Assembly (NCBI GenBank): GCA_963575745.1
Contig: CAUYUJ010014318.1
Location: forward strand, 246,366-310,365
Direction of reading: 5' to 3'
Origin: Prorocentrum cordatum
Taxonomy: Eukaryota > Sar > Dinophyceae > Prorocentrales > Prorocentraceae
DNA length: 64,000 nucleotides
Positions within the stretch are counted from its first letter, which is position 1. Every line of letters begins with the position of its first letter. The translations under genes and the position numbers were made by a program. Under the pieces are notes generated by a model, which saw only the letters and a program-made list of their open reading frames with translations, was not told the DNA's origin and ran no database searches. Below, piece by piece: positions 33,905 to 43,690 of this stretch.

Positions 33905-34312
33905 GGAGCAGGAGGAGGAGGAGGAGGAGGAGGAGGAGGAGGAGGAGGAGGAGGAGGCGAGGAGGAGGGAGCAGGAGGAGGAGGAGGAGGAGGAGGAGGA
34001 GGAGGAGGAGGAGGGAGGAGGAGGAGGAGGAGGCGGAGGAGGCGGAGCGAGGAGGAGGGAGGACGGCGAGGTAGGAGGAGTAGGAGGAGGTAGAGCAGGA
34101 GCAGGAGGAGGAGGAGGGAGGAGGAGGAAGGAGGAGGAGCAGAGAGGGAGGAGGAGGAGGGGAGGGAGGAGGGGAGCCAGGAAGGAGGAGGAAGGAGGAG
34201 GAGGGGAGCAGGAGGAGGAGGAGGAGGAGGGGAGAGGAGCAGGAAGCAGGAGGAGGAGGAGGAGGAGGAGGAGGAGGAGGAGGAGGAGGAGGAGGAGGAG
34301 GAGAAGGAGGAA
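33905..34312. repeat. (GGA)n triplet array
   Basis: GGA triplets with GCA and GAA interruptions. All forward and reverse frames are low-complexity. Confidence 0.95.
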
Positions 34313-34324
34313 AGGGACAAAAGG

Positions 34325-34625
34325 AGGATGATACATCCTGGGGCCTTCTTGGGGCGCTGTGGGGGCCTCCTGGGAGCTTCGTGGAAGCTTATTGGGGGCC
34401 TTTTGGGAGGGCCTCACAGGGCCTCTTGGAGTCCTCTTGGAGCCTCGTGGGCCGTCTTAGGGGACTCTTGGCCCGTCGGACGCCTGTGGAGGCCGCCTTG
34501 GGGGCCTCTCTAGGCCGTGTTGGTGCCCTCTGGGGTCGGTTCACGGCCGTTTTGGGGCCCTCTTGGGAGCCCTTTGGGTGGTCTTTGGACCCTTTTGGGT
34601 CGACTGGAGTATTCTTACACGCCCA
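34325..34625 (+). repeat. Degenerate GGCCTCTTGGG satellite, copy L2
   Basis: Successive phrases such as GGGGCCTTCTTGGGGCG, GGGGGCCTCCTGGGAGC and GGGCCTCTTGGAGTCC make up the whole block. It is the same family as 29,935-30,620 (opposite strand) and 43,040-43,625. Confidence 0.75.
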
Positions 34626-34714
34626 CTCCGTGCAGGCACGGTGGCGGATCTTTTAATACGTTGGAGGTCTGGGATGACTCCTCAGAGGTCTTGACCTCCT
34701 CCTGGCGACCGGCT

Positions 34715-35250
34715 CTTTATCCTGGTTCGTGTTCTGACGGTGCCGGGGCCCGCTGGGGGCCCCAGAGTCGAGGCCGAAAGTTGCCAGACTACTAACGTCG
34801 TAGTTTTTGCAACGACGTGAGGATGTCATGGGGCATCACTGGTTCCAGCGGGAGAGGCACCGCTGCACACAGGCTTCGTTCTCTGTCCCCTCTGGGCCGC
34901 CTCCTCTGGACGGGCATCGGATACCAGACTTGCCCCTTTCCCTTCCTGGCTGGTTTTGCTTCGGCCGCGCGCGGAGGGGGTTAGTGGGAGGGTGGAGGGC
35001 TTCGCAGAAGCACCCCCGCTTCTTAGAAGGCGCGGGCCTTGCCTACAGATGGAAGGGCCGGCGCCTCCTAAGGAGCAGCCTCCCTTTCAGAAGCCTGCCC
35101 CTCTCCCCCTGCCACCTCGTGCGCGCCGTGAACTGATGCTGCCCATCCAGGGCACTCCTCGACCTCTTCCCTGCGACCGGTTTCTCATCCCGAGTCATTT
35201 TTTGACGGTCCCGAGGCCCAGTTAAGGCCCCGAGAGGCCGAAAGCTATAA
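34715..35250 (+). repeat. Two dispersed R1 copies flanking an unannotated stretch
   Basis: The first, at 34,715-34,790, has GTTCTGACGGTGCCGGGGCC and CGAGGCCGAAAG. The second, at 35,150-35,248, has CATCCCGAGTCATTTTTTGA, CGGTCCCGAGGCCC and GAGAGGCCGAAAG. Between them (34,795-35,145) I see no recognisable gene. Confidence 0.65.
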
Positions 35251-35358
35251 CAAACTTCGTCTCGATTCTTTCGAGGCGCTGGGCGTCTGGGAGGGCAAGC
35301 GCGAGCAGATTGCCCCTGCCGCGCCACGACGGAAAAGTCTGGGCGTCAGTACCGTTTG

Positions 35359-35523
35359 ACCGACCCCTATCCCCATCCTCGTCCCCACCCAGACCCCAAC
35401 CATCCCGCCCCCTCGTTTGGGGATGCTTATCCCCCTTGAAGACCGAAGGAAACGACCTCTATCCGACCATCCAGGGGGGTAAATCGGCCAGTGGGGCCCA
35501 GGCCGCGCCGGCGGGGATACGGT
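35359..35523. mobile_element. K-family element, copy 2
   Basis: It starts ACCGACCCCTATCCCC and ends near GGGGATACGGT. Internally it shares TTTGGGGATGC, CCGAAGGAAACGACCTCTA, CATCCAGGG and ATCGGCCAGTGGGGCCCAGG with the copy at 25,830. The TIRs are weaker than in copy 1. Confidence 0.65.
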
Positions 35524-35689
35524 AGAGGGAAACAATTAGTGAACACCCCCCTGCCTCCCAAGCTCGAAGTTGGCACGTGCGGGGGAGACTGCGGTGGAGG
35601 TGCAACTCATCAGACCCACCGCCAACTTTGAACATTGGGGCGATGGGGGAGGCGCGGACAGATGAATGTGGCATGAGTGTTCGTTTTTT

Positions 35690-37434
35690 TCCCCACATGT
35701 TTCGTGGGGTTCTGGTTTTCTTCCCTGCCGCGGCGCACCCGCGTCTCCTCCTCCCCTCTCTCTCTCCTTCTTACACAGCGCAGCACAGCACAGCACAGCA
35801 CAGCACAGCACAGCACAGCACAACACAGCACAGCACAGCACAGCACATGCACAGCAGCGTAAGGGGGTGCGTAGGGGCTGGTCTCTCACCGCGGCCGCTA
35901 TCCGTGACGGTCGTCCAGGGCACAGCAGGCATGGCATATTCTCGACACCATAGGGGTGCGCAAGGGGTGGTCTATCACCGCGGCCGCTATCCGTGACGGT
36001 CGTCCAGGGCACAGCAGGCATGGCATATTCTCGACACCATAGGGGGTGCGCAGGGGGTGGTCTCTCACCGCGGCCGCTATCCGTGACGGTCGCCCAGGCA
36101 CAGCAGGCATGGCATATTCTCGACACCATAGGGGGTGCGCAGGGGGTGGTCTCTCACCGCGGCCGCTATCCGTGACGGTCGTCCAGGGCACAGCAGGCAT
36201 GGCATATTCTCGACAGCGTAGGGGGTGCGCAAGGGGTGGTCTCTCACCGCGGCCGCTATCCGTGACGGTCGTCCAGGGCACAGCAGGCATGGCATATTCT
36301 CGACACCATAGGGGGTGCGCAGGGGGTGGTCTCTCACCGCGGCCGCTATCCGTGACAGTCGTCCAGGGCACAGCAGGCATGGCATATTCTCGACAGCGTA
36401 GGGGGTGCGCAAGGGGTGGTCTCTCACCGCGGCCGCTATCCGTGACGGTCGTCCAGGGCACAGCAGGCATGGCATATTCTCGACACCATAAGGGGGTGCG
36501 CAGGGGGTGGTCTCTCACCGCGGCCGCTATCCGTCCGTGCAGGCGGGTCCGTCATCAAGTCGTCCAGGGCACAGCAGGCATGGCATATTCTCGACACCAT
36601 AGGGGGTGCGCAGGGGGTGGTCTCTCACCGCGGCCGCTATCCGTGACGGTCGTCCAGGGCACAGCAGGCATGGCATATTCTCGACACCATAGGGGGTGCG
36701 CAGGGGTGGTCTCTCACCGCGGCCGCTATCCGTGACGGTCGTCCAGGGCACAGCAGGCATGGCATATTCTCGACACCATAGGGGGTGCGCAAGGGGTGGT
36801 CTCTCACCGCGGCCGCTATCCGTGACGGTCGTCCAGGGCACAGCAGGCGTGGCATATTCTCGACACCGTGCGCAGGGGGTGGTGCTACAGTGGCAGGTGG
36901 GAGCGCAAGGGGTGGTCTCTCACCGCGGCCGCTATCCGTGCCGGTCGTCCAGGGCACAGCAGGCATGGCATATTCTCGACACCATAGGGGGTGCGCAGGG
37001 GGTGGTCTCTCACCGCGGCCGCTATCCGTGACCGTCCAGGGCACAGCAGGCATGGCATATTCTCGACACCATAGGGGGTGCGCAGGGGGTGGTCTCTCAC
37101 CGCGGCCGCTATCCGTGACGGTCGTCCAGGGCACAGCAGGCATGGCATATTCTCGACACCATAAGGGGGTGCGCAGGGGGTGGTCTCTCACCGCGGCCGC
37201 TATCCGTGACGGTCGTCCAGGGCACAGCAGGCATGGCATATTGTCGACACCGTAAAGGGGGTGCGCAGGGGGTGGTCTCTCACCGCGGCCGCTATCCGTG
37301 ACGGTCGTCCAGGGCACAGCGGTATCGGCGGGGCAACGGCCACCAACATCATTCTCACATGCTTCACTTCAGCTCTCATCTCTCCAGCCATCATATAAGT
37401 ATGTGGGGTTCCTCGGTAGCGTAATTTCCGAGGC
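35690..37434. repeat. Composite satellite module A1: leader, CAGCA microsatellite, 16 x ~90-bp satellite A, shared border
   Basis: The leader TTCCCCACATG-TTCGTGGGG plus TTCTGGTTTTCTTCCCT and a CACAGCACAG tract precede about 16 units of a 90-bp repeat. The unit contains CACCGCGGCCGCTATCC (a NotI site), GGGCACAGCAGGCATGG and CATATTCTCGACACCATA. A right border ATAAGTATGTGGGGTTCC then TCGGTAGCGTAATTT lies at 37,395-37,434. All parts recur in the same order at 40,998-43,039. Frames of up to 230 codons are open because 90 is divisible by three; no coding role is supported. Confidence 0.9.
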
Positions 37435-37657
37435 CTGTAGGGATCGGTGAAGCGATGCTCAGGGAGGGCAGCACCCCGCGGCCGCCTCCGACCCCCGAGG
37501 CGAGCTCTTCGGCGCCCTGGCCGACCCCTGCGTGCCCGCGGCCCAGCGGGCTTCAGCGGGGGGCGCCCCAGCCCTGCGGGTGGAGGTTCTGGCCGTGCCG
37601 CTGGAGCAGCGATGTGCTGTGGGGTTGCTATGGTGCATCTTCTCGGAGGGCGAACAA

Positions 37658-37796
37658 GTACCCCCATACTGCTACCCTTCGTCCGTTTTCCCTTCATTCG
37701 CCCCCCTGGGAGGCCCTCGTCGCCACCGTTGGATGCGCTTCGAAGTTCTGGTCAGAATGCACCCCGGGAGAGGTCCGGGAGTAGCTTTATCGGTAC
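37658..37796 (-). mobile_element. P-family TIR element, copy P3
   Basis: GTACCCCCATACTGCTACCC and the right end GGGAGTAGCTTTATCGGTAC are inverted. The - strand interior encodes SDQNFEAHPTVATRASQGG in the frame shared by the family, followed by a stop. It lies between satellite modules A1 and B1. 37,797-38,350 holds nothing else I recognise. Confidence 0.7.
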
Positions 37797-38351
37797 CTTT
37801 TGATTTCTCCATGTTCGGATCGAACGCGCGTCTTCAACAGAAGCACGTAGTAGTTGCAGAGTCCCGTGCTGTTTGCGATTGCATGTGATTGCGAGTTCAC
37901 AACACAACGCATCAGTTCGCAGTAAGGAATTCGTTTTTAGAACAGAAGCGATGCCAACGCGCCGATCTCGGTGCCCTTGTTGTTGCAAACTGGTGCTGGT
38001 TGACGTTGCGCGCGCAACGGTGTGAATCGAGCCCTGCAGCTGTTCTAAACCTCGGGACCGAGCCGAACAACCAACCGGCAGAGTGCCAGCATGTCCTTCG
38101 TGCATTCCGCCCCCCTGCGACGGTGTCGCGGCAGCGAGTGCCGGTCGCGATCCCAGGCGGGGTCAAGGGCCATCGGCGGTGCATCCGCGGGCTTGCCGTG
38201 GCACTCCCCGAGCTCCGACGTCGCCGACATGCGACGTCGCTGCAGCCTTCCTCGAAATCAAATACAAGTTTTCATCCAACTCCCCTGCCCCCGAATTCCA
38301 ATGTGGACGGGCGCGCAGAGCGCGGCCCGCGGGGGCAGCACATCAGCATGA

Positions 38352-39905
38352 CGAAGGACCCAACCATCTGCAGCTGCAGGTGCCGCGAAGGAGATGATAC
38401 GAGGGAGAGGGGCGCGCAAACTCCGAGAAGCTCTTATAGGCAGCGCGCCGCAGGAAGAACGAGGCGCGGGGCAGTGCGGGCAGGGGCGTGACGGGGGGGA
38501 GGGGGGGGGCAGGAGCGGACCGGGATGCTGGGCTCTCGGATGCTTCCCTCTCTGTGTACTCGCGCCCTGGTGGCTGCGGCTCTGGGCAGAGCGCAACACG
38601 CAGTTCCCGCGACGCGCGCCAGTTGCCCCCGCAAGGATCCGGGCGACGCGCGCGGGTCGTCCGCTGCGCGGAGCAAAGAAAGCTAGCTGCATGGCCGACA
38701 GCGGGCCAGGCGCCGGCCGTTGGGCAGAGCGTCGCCGGGCGAGCGAGGCGCTATGCGGAGCGCAGCACGGAGTCCCCCCAGCGCGCGCCGGTCGCCCCGA
38801 AGGAGTCCCGGCGACGTGCGCAGGTCGTGCCACTGAGACTTTCATTGGAAATCCCTATGGGACCACGGAGCGTGTGAGAGGTGTGCTGGCATGGGCGGCT
38901 GGGACGCATGCGGGCGGCGCCAGTGGGGCCTTCGGTGGAGCTCCCTATGGGGTCGGGAAACGTGAAAGGGGTGTGCTGACATGAGTGCCTGGGACGCACG
39001 CGGGCGGCGCCATTGAGGCCTTCGGTGGGGCTCCTTACGGGGCCACGAAGCGTGTGAGGTGTGTTCAGCAATGAGCGGCTGGGACGCATGCGGGCGGCGC
39101 CAGTGGGGCCTTCGGTGGAACTGAGGGGTGTGCCGAAATTAGCGGCTGGGACGCATGCGGGCGGCGCCTTTGGGGCCTTCGGTGGAGCTCCTGATGGGGC
39201 CGCGACACGTGTGAGGGGTGTGCTGACATAGTGCTGGGGACGCATGCGGGCGGCGCCACTGGGGCCTTCGGTGGGGCTCCCTACGCGGCCACGAAGCGTG
39301 TGAGGTGTGTTCAGCAATGAGCGGCTGGGACGCATGCGGGCGGCGCCATTGGGGCCTTCGGTGGAGCTCCCCATGAAGCCACGAAGCGTGCGAGGGGTGT
39401 CCCGAAATCATCGGCTGGGGCGCTTGCGGGCGGCGCCACTGGGCCTTCGGTGAGGGGTGCGCCGACATGAGCGGCTGGGATGCATGCGGGCGGCGCCATT
39501 GGGGCCTTCGGTGGAGTTCCCTCTGGGGCCACGAAGCGTGTGAGGGGTGTGCCGACATGACCCGCTGGGACGCATGCGGAGGGCGCCAGTGGGGCCTTCG
39601 TTGGGGCTCCCTACGGGGCCACGAAGCGTGTGAGGGCTGTGCCGACATGAGCCGCTGGGACGCATGCGGAGGGCGCCAGTTGGGCCTTCGGTGGGGCTCT
39701 CTACGGGGCCACGAAGCGTGTGAGGTGTGTTCAGCAATGAGCGGCTGGGACGCATGCAGGCGGCGCCATTCGGGCCTATGGGGGCACGACGCGTGTGAGG
39801 GGTGTGCCGGAATGAGCGGCTGGGACGCATGCGGGCGGCGCCACCTTGGGGCCTTCGGTGGAGTTCCTTCTGGGGTCACGAAGCGTGTGACGGGTGTGCC
39901 GAAGT
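38352..39905. repeat. Satellite module B1: leader, ~115-bp repeats, then ~12 x ~90-bp satellite B
   Basis: The leader CGAAGGACCCAACCAT is shared with 43,691. At 38,585-38,835 a GGAGCGCAACACGCAGTT, GGGCGACGCGCGCGGGTCG block occurs about twice. From about 38,865 the 90-bp unit has GGGGCCTTCGGTGGAGCTCC, GGGGCCACGAAGCGTGTGAG and GCTGGGACGCATGCGGGCGG. Some units are truncated, which breaks any long frame. Confidence 0.88.
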
Positions 39906-40997
39906 GAGCGGCCCCTCCGACGGAGTAGAGCTCAGCATCGGACGCACGCCTCGTGCATTTTTGCGAAACAGAAAGCCATTCAACCTTGAAGCAAACAATG
40001 GATGTCAAAGGTTTTGCGCATACGCGTCAGCGCGCCGTTGTATTTCAATCGTGTCCTCTGTAGTTAGTCACCATTGTGCAAGAAGAGCTTAAGCACACAA
40101 CGTACGTCAATGATTCTGGACGTAACTCATGGAGTATCGGCTTTTCTTTGGTTCCCAGTGTATATAATTCCCCAACCCTTCTCCAACGTGTGCCCGCAGG
40201 GGTACCTCTCAACGTTTCGTCTAGTCACAAGCTGTGGGAACCCCATCGGCTGCCCCAATTGCTTTTCGTACGAGCCAGGGCACGCACGTGCCATTCATGT
40301 GTACACACGTACGCATAACATACATAGACACGGTTTCGTTGGCGCTTTGCGCCACGCACCTGGGTCTTTCAAACTTCGCATCTGTTGGTAATTGGCGTCA
40401 TTTTTTTGCCTTTGAAATTGTGCTGTTTCCTTTCAAGTCCCCCTGCCCGTTTTTTTTTTTTGCTTTCGCAATCGATTTACAGGTTTGTGCGCTGCCCGCC
40501 TTTTCTTGGTGTGCGTTTCGATTCGACTTTCGAGGCGGGCCCGATGACGTCGCGACGAGAACACCACCCGGAGGCTCAAGCTCGCGCGACTTCTTCGTTG
40601 GATCCTGCGGCGGCAGGTGTCGTAACAGCCTGCGCGTCGATCGTGCGAATGCATGCTGGACAGCGTACCGCTCTACCACGCAGCCAGTGCCGCCTTGGCT
40701 TTGGACATGCACCGAAGCCCTGGCTCGCCACTGATTTCTGGGGAATCTTCCAGCAAACCCAGGATTCGGATCGGTCTGGTGTATTCCGTAGAAACGCCTT
40801 CTGGGAGACGCGCGACCACGCAAAGGAATGGCGTTCGAGGTCCTTCGCGTGGCCACTACGCGGGCTCGCTCGTGGCCCAAGCTGCCCAGTCGCGCAATGC
40901 AAGGCAATGGGAAGCAACGTTTTATCGTTCCACATCGTTCCTCTCATTCATCCTCGCTCTCGCCTGGCGTTGCGAACCGTTCCCCGTCTGCCGCAGG
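39906..40997. other. Non-repetitive stretch, no recognised gene
   Basis: Overlapping frames on both strands (up to 169 codons on the -) show no domain I recognise. Composition is less GC-extreme than its flanks. It separates the two A-B satellite pairs. Confidence 0.4.
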
Positions 40998-43039
40998 TTT
41001 TTCCCCACATGCTTGGTGGGGTTCTGGTTTTCTTCCCTCCCGCGTCGCACCCGCGTCTTCCTCCCTCCTCCCCTCCTCCCCCTTCTCCTCCTTCCTCCCT
41101 CACCCACAGCACAGCACAACACAGCACGGCACAGCGCACACATACACATACACACATACACACATACACACAAACACGCCAGCACACACACAGCACACAG
41201 CACAGCGTTCGGTCTCGCAAAGTGTGGCAGGCGTGGCACTTCCTCGACACCAGAGGGGGTGCGCAGGGGGTGGTCCCCCTATCCGTTTCGGGCTCGCAAA
41301 GCGTAGCAGGCGTGGCATTTCCTCGACGCCACAGGGGGTGCGCTGGGGGTGGGGGCACTATGCGTTTCGGTCTCGCAAAGCGCGGCAGGCGTGGCATTTC
41401 CTCGACGCCACAAGGGGTGCGCTGTGGGTGGGGGCCCTGTGCGTTTCGGTCTCGCAAAGCGTGGAAGGCGTGGCATTTCCTCGACGCCGCAGGGGGTGCG
41501 CTGGGGGTGGGGGCCCACCGCGGTCTCTATACGCGCCAATGTCGCAGGGTCTAGCAGGCGTGGCACCTCCTCGACGCCACAGGGGGTGCGCTGGGGATGG
41601 GGTCCCACCGCGGTCTCTATACGCGCCAATGTCGCAGGGCCTAGCAGGCGTGGCATTTCCTTCCTCGACGCCACAGGGGGTGCGCTGGGGGTGGGGGCCC
41701 ACCGCGGTCTCTATACGCGCCAATGTCGCAGGGCCTAGCAGGAGTGGCATTCCTCGACGCCACAGGGGGTGCGCTGGGGGTGGGGGCCCACCGCGGTCTC
41801 TATACGCGCCAATGTCGCAGGGCCTAGCAGGCGTGGCACTTCCTCGACGCCACAGGGGGTGCGCTGGGGGTGGGGGCCCACCGCGGTCTCTATACGCGCC
41901 AATGTCGCAGGGCCTAGCAGGAGTGGCATTTCCTCGACGCCACAGGGGGTGCGCTGGGGGTGGGGGCCACCGCGGCGCCAATGTCGCAGGGCCTAGCAGG
42001 CGTGGCCTCGACGCCTGCGCGGGGGTGGGGGCCCACCGCGGTCTCTAGACGCGCCATGTCGCAGGGTCTAGCAGGAGTGGTCGACGCAAAGCTGCGGGTG
42101 GGGGCCCACCGCGGTTTCTATACGCGCCAATGTCGCAGGGACTAGCAGGAGTGGCGTTTCCTCGACGCCACGGGGGGTGCGCTGGGGGTGGGGGCCCACC
42201 GCGGTCTCTATACGCGCCAATGTCGCAGGGCCTAGCAGGAGTGGCGTTTCCTCGACGCCACAGGGGGTGCGCTGGGGGTGGGGGCCCACCGCGGTCTCTA
42301 TACGCGCCAATGTCGCAGGGCCTAGCAGGAGTGGCGTTTCCTCGACACTGGAGGGGTGCGTTGCAGGCTCCCAGGGCGTGGCAGGCGTGGCATTTCCTCG
42401 ACGCCACAGGGGGTGCGCTGGGGGTGGGGGCCCTGTGCGTTGCAGGCTCCCGGGGCGTGGAAGGCGTGGCATTTCCTCGACGCCACAGGGGGCTTGACAG
42501 CAGAGAGGGTGCGTAGGTAGCGTAGCAGCCTTGACATTTTCTGGAGTCTATATCTTGGGCAGTATGCACCGGTGCCTCAGGCGTGTATGCGGCAGAAGTA
42601 TGCCCAGCAAGGTTAACTGTAGACACCTCGGCTCAAGCAGGCTCAAAGACAGCAGGCGCCCACAGGCATGCCCCCAAAATGTGCAGTGGCCGAATTGCCA
42701 CCTCCGTGCACCATTCTCTTGAACCGGATGGTCCAGGTTGGTTGGTTTGGTTGGCTCGTGTGGCTAGTCCGGCTGATTCTGGCTGCGTTTGTTGGCATGA
42801 CTAATATGGTTGGTCTGGCTGGTCTGCTTGATTGGCCTGGCTGGCTGGTCTGATTACTTTGGCTGGTTATGGCTGGAACGAATGATCTGGCTGGTCTGGT
42901 CAGTCTGGCTGGTCTGGCTGATCTGGCTGGTCTGGTCAGTCTCTCGTCAGGATGGCGAAGCGAGATGTGACATGGTTTGTGAACACACGTGACATAAAAT
43001 AAGTATGTGGGGTTCCTCGGTAGCGTAATTTGCGGAGGC
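40998..43039. repeat. Composite satellite module A2 (diverged second copy of A1)
   Basis: The leader TTTTCCCCACATGCTTGGTG, TTCTGGTTTTCTTCCCTCCC, a CACAGCACAACAC tract and an ACACAC run lead into about 16 units. Each has GCAGGGCCTAGCAGGCGTGG, TTCCTCGACGCCACAGGGGG and CCCACCGCGGTCTCTATACG. These are homologous to satellite A but lack its NotI site. At 42,735-42,955 there is a GGTCTGGCTGGTCTGGCTG decamer array. The right border ATAAGTATGTGGGGTTCC, TCGGTAGCGTAATTT is at 42,999-43,039. Confidence 0.88.
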
Positions 43040-43625
43040 TCCTCGTTGGAGAACCTCTTGGGGGCCTCACGAATGCCTCTCAAGGGCTTTGGGGACCTCT
43101 AGAGGCCTTCTGGGCCTCTCTCTGGGCCGTCTCGGGCGTCCTGTTGGAGCCCGTTTGGGCCGTCTTGGCCCCTCTTGGGCCGTGCTGGGGCCTTATTGAA
43201 GAACTTTGGCCCTCTACGGGCCTTCTTGGGCCCGAGGGTCTCACTTGGGAGCTTTTGAGAGCCTCATGAGCTTCTTCTGGGCCGTCTTGGGGGGTCTTGA
43301 GGCCCTCTTGGGGGCCTCTTGGGCCGTTTTGGGGCGATATCGCGGGCTTCTTGGGCCTTCGCGACCGCTGCTACGACACCGAAAGCGAATATGCTGAACA
43401 TGTATGTTTTCCTCAGGGCACGGGAAGATTTTGCCTCTTGGGGGCCCTCCTGACGGTCTAACGCGTCTTGGGGGCGTCTTGGGTGCCTCGTGGGCCGTCT
43501 TGAGGCCGTCTTGCGCTGTTCTGTGGCTCTCCTGCGCCTCTTCGACCACCTCTCTCATCGCTTTGGGTCTGCTGGGCAAGGCCCAACAGGGCGCCCTGGG
43601 AGGCGCGGCAGGGCTGGGGGACCTC
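43040..43625 (+). repeat. Degenerate GGCCTCTTGGG satellite, copy L3
   Basis: Phrases GGGCCGTCTTGG, GGGGGCCTCTTGGGCC and TTGGGCCGTGCTGGGGCC repeat irregularly. The patch GCGAATATGCTGAACATG, TATGTTTTCCTCAGGG at 43,388-43,423 matches the inverse copy at 30,245-30,305. Confidence 0.75.
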
Positions 43626-43627
43626 TT

Positions 43628-43678
43628 CGAAGGAAGTCGGGCGTGTCCCCCTACATTGGGATTTTCGACGAAAAATAA
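43628..43678 (-). mobile_element. Truncated T-family element (one end only)
   Basis: AAGTCGGGCGTGTCCCCCTA, CATTGGGATTTTCGACGAAAA matches the reverse complement of the right end of the 47,307 element. The other half is missing; satellite module B2 begins a few bases downstream. Confidence 0.65.
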
Positions 43679-43690
43679 AAGTTATCTTGG

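Noticed and set aside
35993-37317. 30-residue repeat protein (SVTVVQGTAGMAYSRHHR-type) in satellite A1
   Set aside because: It follows from a 90-bp unit on both strands; indels that are not multiples of three occur in the homologous A2 array, so selection on protein is not supported.
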